DNA of 64,000 nt from an uncultured Paludibacter sp. (lineage in GTDB: Bacteria > Bacteroidota > Bacteroidia > Bacteroidales > Paludibacteraceae): the NCBI GenBank assembly GCA_937927845.1, contig CALFXE010000127.1, positions 27,324 to 91,323 of the forward strand. The letters run 5' to 3'. Position numbers and translations under genes: made by a program. Positions 59,790 through 64,000 of this stretch are shown piece by piece; the stretch's first letter is position 1; each line of letters starts with the position of its first letter. The notes beneath the pieces were generated by a model. The model was not told where the DNA came from and made no database searches. It saw only the letters and a list, made by a program, of their open reading frames with translations.

Positions 59790-62700
59790 ATGAACAAACA
59801 TATATTCCTATGTATATGCCTTTTATTCTTATCGGTAGCCGCACAGATAAAAGGGCAGCACAATAAATTCGTTTTTGATTATATAACAAATAATAGCGGA
59901 TTGACTCATAATACTGTATATGATATTTGCCAGGATGAGAAAGGTTTTATGTGGTTCGCTACCGAAGTTGGACTTAACCGATATGATGGGCAAAACATCA
60001 AGCAATACAGACATTCTCCAGATGATCCGCATTCTCTTCCATCTTATACTATTACGAGTTTAGTTTTTACTCCTGATAATAAATTGTTTGTAGGCACTAA
60101 TGACGGTCTTGCTCTTTATCGTTCGGAGACTGATAATTTTGATCGAGTTCTGTTTAATGGAAAATCTATAGGACGCATATATGCCTTGAGGAAAGGATTT
60201 GATTCAGAACTGCTGATTTCAACAGAAACCAATGGAACATTGGTCTATAATTACGAAACTAAACATATTGTCACATTAAAAACTGAAGATAAATTACTTG
60301 GAATAACTGTGGATAAGAGTTCCTATTGGACTTTTTCACTGCATCATGTATATCGATTCGGTAAATTTGGCGTATTGTTAGGCAGCTATCAAGTATCTGC
60401 TTTGTATCCCGGTATTTCTATTTCATGTATTATGACTGATGAAAAAGGTAATGTTTGGATTGGTACTTTTGATGACGGACTTCTATACTACGATACGGGA
60501 AAAGATAAGTTTATCCAAGCTGATATTTGTAAAAACACTAAAATACACTATATCCGTACGATAGAAGAAGGTGAAAAAGATGGAGAATATTGGTTAGGAA
60601 CGGAAAATGGTTTATATATAATAAATATTAAGGCGGGGGAATGTGAACATTATGTTCAGTCCTTCAACAATATGAGAAAAACTATTAACGACAATGCCAT
60701 ATATCGAATCTATCGGAATAAACAGGGAACTTTCTTTGCCGGAACTTATTTTGGCGGTGTGAATATAATTAATCATCAAGATATTGGATTTAATGCAATT
60801 CTCCCCAAAGAAGGCTCTAACTATCTACCAGGAAAAGCTATAAGTACTATGGCGAAAGCCCCCGACGGTCATTTGTGGATTGCTACGGAAGATGCCGGAA
60901 TAGCAATTTTTGATAACGATACGCATAATTTCAAGCATTTGCAATTCAGTACTAAAAATCCTCACTCTATTTCGTCCAACAACGTACATGCTCTATTGAT
61001 GGATGGAAATATATGTTGGGTAGGACATTTTATGGGAGGAGTATCCAAGGTGGATATAAATAGTGGTAAAGCAAAACGCTATGTTCATGATACTGATAAT
61101 CCGTCTTCGTTAAACAATAATTTTGTATTTGCTCTTCACTTTCTTTCGCCCGATTCCATTTTAGTAGGATCGCTTTCAGGGGTAGATATTTTAAATAAAC
61201 GCACGGAGACTTTCAGTCGCTTTCGTGAAAATGAATTTGCCGATTGTTTTATTTATGACATTTTTACCGCACCCGATAGGAAAGTATGGTTTTGTACTTA
61301 CGAGAAAGGTATTTATATTTTAGATAAAGCTAATAACGGACTGATGACGCACTATCAAATGGGTGATGGTTCAGGATTATCAAGTAATTCTATCATCAGT
61401 TATCTAATTGATTCCAAAAAACAAATATGGATTGGAACACGTGATGCCGGTATGTTCAAATACATTCGGGAAGAAGAACGTTTTGAAAAAATCAAATCAG
61501 GTATGTTGGTTGATAATGTTGTTTATGGTATTATAGAAGATAATGAAGGTTTTTTCTGGGTCAGCACCAACAAGGGTATCAGCCGATTGAACTTTCAAGA
61601 CTCCACTGCTGTGCATTTCAACGTAAAACATGGACTTTCGGGTAACCAACACAATTATAAATCATATTTTAAGGATAATGGTATCATTTATTTTGGTAGT
61701 GTGACCGGACTCACATGGTTCGATCCGAAAACCATCCTTATGCCTAAAGAAACACCATCGGTTTATTTTACCAACTTGCGGATTTCTAATGAAATAATTC
61801 GTCCTGATTCTACCGGAGTACTCAATCAGCAAATTGATTTTACTAAACATCTTATATTGAAGTATAACCAAAATTCGTTTACGCTCGATTATGCTTCTAT
61901 CAATTATTTCTCTAACGATATTGTATATCAGTATTATCTTGAAGGACTTGAAAATACATGGTCGCCTGCTACCGAAAGAACACAAGCAAATTATACTAAT
62001 ATTGTTCCCGGCGACTATATATTTCACATTCGTGCAACAAATATGATAAGTGGTTCGGTAAGTGAAGAGCGTAGTATTATGATTACTATTAAACCACCTA
62101 TATGGGCTTCATGGTATGCTTATCTGCTCTATTCTTTCTTTGCGGCAGGAGTATTTTACTACTTCTATCGAACATACAAAAACCGTCAACATGAAAAAAT
62201 GGCTCTTACCATCGAAAAAATTGAAAAGGAAAACCTGAAATTGCTGCACCAGCACAAAATGAACTTTTTCACCTATATCTCCCATGAATTTAAAACACCG
62301 CTTAGCATCATTGTGGCTTCTATAGAAATGCTTTCTTCACAAAACAGAAAGACGGATGCTAAGAGTCATGACGACATACAACAATCCATTAAGCGGAGTG
62401 CCAACAAGCTGCTTTCGCTTGTAAGCCAATTGATGGAATTTCGTAAGATAGAAACCGACCATGCAGTAATACATATTACAAAAGGTAATGTAATCGACTT
62501 TGCTAATCAAATCATCGATATTTATCGCCCTTTGTTAGAAAAGAAAGAAATTCAGTTAGATGTTAAGGTCAACTATACCCGTACCGATATCTTTTTCGAT
62601 TTCGACAAACTTGAAAAAATAATAACTAATTTGCTGACAAATGCTATCAAGTACACCCCTCAGAACGGCAGTATTGATTTTACCTTGAAGGTAGACGGCA

Positions 62701-63812
62701 ATATGCTTCTGTTTTCGATAAAAGATAGTGGTGGAGGTATTTCCGAAAAGAAAAAAGATAAAATATTCGAAGCTTTTTACAGTGATGATTTTTCTAATGA
62801 TATAGTCGAAAGTAGCGGAATAGGGCTGGCACTTACAGCAAGCTTAGTGAAATTACTCAAAGGTCAAATAACAGTAGATAGCAAGCAGGGCAAAGGCTCA
62901 TGCTTCAAGGTGTCATTGCCATACGAAGCAAATCCGGCTCCTCTTTCGGTTGCTGAGATGCATACAACAGATAGTAGACAGGAAGATACTATACAGGTAG
63001 AAATCAGTGCGGAAAGCACCACAGAAGAAATAGATACAGACACAAGCAACACTGATTACACCCTTGTAATAGCCGAAGATAATAAAGACCTTCTGATGTT
63101 GCTACAACAGCATTTCAAAGATAAATACCGTGTAAAATGTCTTGAAAACGGACAAGAAGCATGGGAATATATCAATCGGAAAATGCCGGATATCATCATT
63201 ACCGACATTATGATGCCTGTAATGAGTGGGATAGAGCTATGCCAAAAGATTAAAACTGATGTGAATCTATGTCACATTCCGGTAATTATGTTGACAGCAA
63301 AAGATACAAAAGAAGCAAAATTGGAAGGCTTACAAGTGGGTGCAGATGCCTATATCTCGAAGCCTTTTTCGATGGCAGAATTAGAAATACGTCTGAACAA
63401 TATTATCAACAATCAGAAAGCACTGAAAATACGTCTTAAGGAATTAGCTCGTTTTGAAGGTTTCGATATTCCTGCCACAAACCACGAACAGGCATTTGTG
63501 GAGAAACTTTTTTCTATTATCCAAAACAACATGGAAAAGAATGAATTGGACGTACAATTTATCGCAGGTGAATTGAATATTAGTCGCTCGAACCTTCACA
63601 ACAAGATGAAAGCGATGAATATGAACATACCAGAATTTATCAATACTGTGCGTGTAAACAAAGCTAAAGAACTTATGCATGGGGAAGAAGCTACTTTTGC
63701 TGAAATAGCCTATAAGATAGGATATAATGATCCGGCTTATTTCTCTCGTATATTCAAAAAACATACAGGAAAAACTCCAAAAGAATATCGTCAGGAAATA
63801 AAAGAGAAGTAA
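59790..63812 (+). CDS. Hybrid two-component system sensor/regulator (HTCS)
   Basis: A 1340-residue one-protein two-component system. Signal peptide, then about 14 two-component-regulator propeller repeats (GFMWFATEVGLNRYDG, GNVWIGTFDDGLLYYD, HLWIATEDAGIAIFD, QIWIGTRDAGMFKY) forming the periplasmic sensor, a Y_Y_Y domain (about 690-765) and a TM at 773-795. The histidine kinase follows (His832 in HEFKTPL; NLLTNAIKYTP; DSGGGI). Next come a receiver domain (Asp1139 in ITDIMMPVMSG) and an AraC-type HTH (LNISRSNLHNKMKAM, IAYKIGYNDPAYFSRIFKKH). It senses an oligosaccharide and activates the adjacent PUL. Confidence 0.96.
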   Translation: MNKHIFLCICLLFLSVAAQIKGQHNKFVFDYITNNSGLTHNTVYDICQDEKGFMWFATEVGLNRYDGQNIKQYRHSPDDPHSLPSYTITSLVFTPDNKLFVGTNDGLALYRSETDNFDRVLFNGKSIGRIYALRKGFDSELLISTETNGTLVYNYETKHIVTLKTEDKLLGITVDKSSYWTFSLHHVYRFGKFGVLLGSYQVSALYPGISISCIMTDEKGNVWIGTFDDGLLYYDTGKDKFIQADICKNTKIHYIRTIEEGEKDGEYWLGTENGLYIINIKAGECEHYVQSFNNMRKTINDNAIYRIYRNKQGTFFAGTYFGGVNIINHQDIGFNAILPKEGSNYLPGKAISTMAKAPDGHLWIATEDAGIAIFDNDTHNFKHLQFSTKNPHSISSNNVHALLMDGNICWVGHFMGGVSKVDINSGKAKRYVHDTDNPSSLNNNFVFALHFLSPDSILVGSLSGVDILNKRTETFSRFRENEFADCFIYDIFTAPDRKVWFCTYEKGIYILDKANNGLMTHYQMGDGSGLSSNSIISYLIDSKKQIWIGTRDAGMFKYIREEERFEKIKSGMLVDNVVYGIIEDNEGFFWVSTNKGISRLNFQDSTAVHFNVKHGLSGNQHNYKSYFKDNGIIYFGSVTGLTWFDPKTILMPKETPSVYFTNLRISNEIIRPDSTGVLNQQIDFTKHLILKYNQNSFTLDYASINYFSNDIVYQYYLEGLENTWSPATERTQANYTNIVPGDYIFHIRATNMISGSVSEERSIMITIKPPIWASWYAYLLYSFFAAGVFYYFYRTYKNRQHEKMALTIEKIEKENLKLLHQHKMNFFTYISHEFKTPLSIIVASIEMLSSQNRKTDAKSHDDIQQSIKRSANKLLSLVSQLMEFRKIETDHAVIHITKGNVIDFANQIIDIYRPLLEKKEIQLDVKVNYTRTDIFFDFDKLEKIITNLLTNAIKYTPQNGSIDFTLKVDGNMLLFSIKDSGGGISEKKKDKIFEAFYSDDFSNDIVESSGIGLALTASLVKLLKGQITVDSKQGKGSCFKVSLPYEANPAPLSVAEMHTTDSRQEDTIQVEISAESTTEEIDTDTSNTDYTLVIAEDNKDLLMLLQQHFKDKYRVKCLENGQEAWEYINRKMPDIIITDIMMPVMSGIELCQKIKTDVNLCHIPVIMLTAKDTKEAKLEGLQVGADAYISKPFSMAELEIRLNNIINNQKALKIRLKELARFEGFDIPATNHEQAFVEKLFSIIQNNMEKNELDVQFIAGELNISRSNLHNKMKAMNMNIPEFINTVRVNKAKELMHGEEATFAEIAYKIGYNDPAYFSRIFKKHTGKTPKEYRQEIKEK

Positions 63813-63821
63813 TATAGTATT

Positions 63822-64000
63822 GAAGTCGTCTTGACTTTTCACATCAACTGACTACGGTTGCAGAGGAGTTCCCTCACTTCGCTGTGCTTGTTCGGGAGGA
63901 CACGAGCGTTAGCGGGCAGAGGGTGGAAAAGCCGACTACGGTTGCAGAGGAGTTCCCTCACTTCGCTTCGCTCGTTCGGGATGACACGAGCGTTAGCGGG
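63822..64000. repeat. Mosaic intergenic repeat, copy D with 67-bp tandem duplication
   Basis: It starts with the end module (63822-63847) identical to 27721-27746. Two 67-bp units follow, 63850-63916 and 63934-64000, 84 bp apart and nearly identical (differing around CTGTGCTTG versus CTTCGCTCG and GAGGACACG versus GATGACACG). Each contains AGGAGTTCCCTCACTTCGCT and ends GAGCGTTAGCGGG. It continues beyond the window. Confidence 0.85.

Overview
The window is chromosomal DNA of a low-GC member of the Bacteroidota, most likely order Bacteroidales. Evidence: Bacteroidetes-type -7 promoter boxes (TAnnTTTG), type IX secretion/gliding genes (gldB, gldD, gldE, porT, porG), T9SS C-terminal sorting domains, a SusC/SusD pair and a hybrid two-component sensor of the polysaccharide-utilisation type. 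TGA is used as an ordinary stop throughout. I do not assign a genus.

Layout. 1-27.6 kb is a housekeeping backbone. It holds the 3' end of valS, an inositol-phosphatase/MFS pair, an operon of gldE, gldD, a phosphopantetheinyl transferase and a GGGP-synthase-like gene, a universal stress protein, porT with a beta-helix lipoprotein, a creatininase-family amidase, a secreted endonuclease/phosphatase-fold protein, gldB, yidC and pyrG (whose glutaminase nucleophile Cys reads as Gly). It continues with an orphan antitoxin next to a toxin remnant, tRNA-Pro, the porG-uppS-bamA-ompH-ompH operon, ybeY, an spmA/spmB fusion, a large outer-membrane beta-barrel and an Lrp/AsnC regulator.

27.7-37.9 kb is an accessory island. 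It is bounded by copies of a mosaic intergenic repeat that share a 63-bp identical core. It holds an HU-like DNA-binding protein followed by two 22-bp-period repeat arrays and a hairpin array, then a partly decayed secretion/modification cluster. That cluster contains a TolC-family remnant, a stand-alone C39 leader peptidase without its ABC transporter, an M23-like gene split by an in-frame TGA, a double-glycine-leader protein whose core resembles an inactive C39-like fold, a two-domain glycosyltransferase, a LanC-like protein, a UDP-galactopyranose mutase and a methyltransferase. At least two and perhaps three promoters in the island share one upstream box. This is the best candidate for something undescribed: a glycosylated or modified, leader-directed secreted protein system.

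38-63.8 kb is a polysaccharide-utilisation locus. A hybrid sensor (HTCS) is transcribed divergently from a GH43 lipoprotein and two T9SS cargo proteins. Next comes an eight-gene operon of SusC, SusD, a surface lipoprotein, a small T9SS protein, a duplicated LamG/glycerophosphodiesterase protein, a metallophosphoesterase and two paralogous multidomain GH43 proteins. Three GH43 enzymes point to an arabinose- or xylose-containing plant glycan; the phosphodiesterases suggest phosphorylated substrates too. The window ends in another copy of the mosaic repeat.
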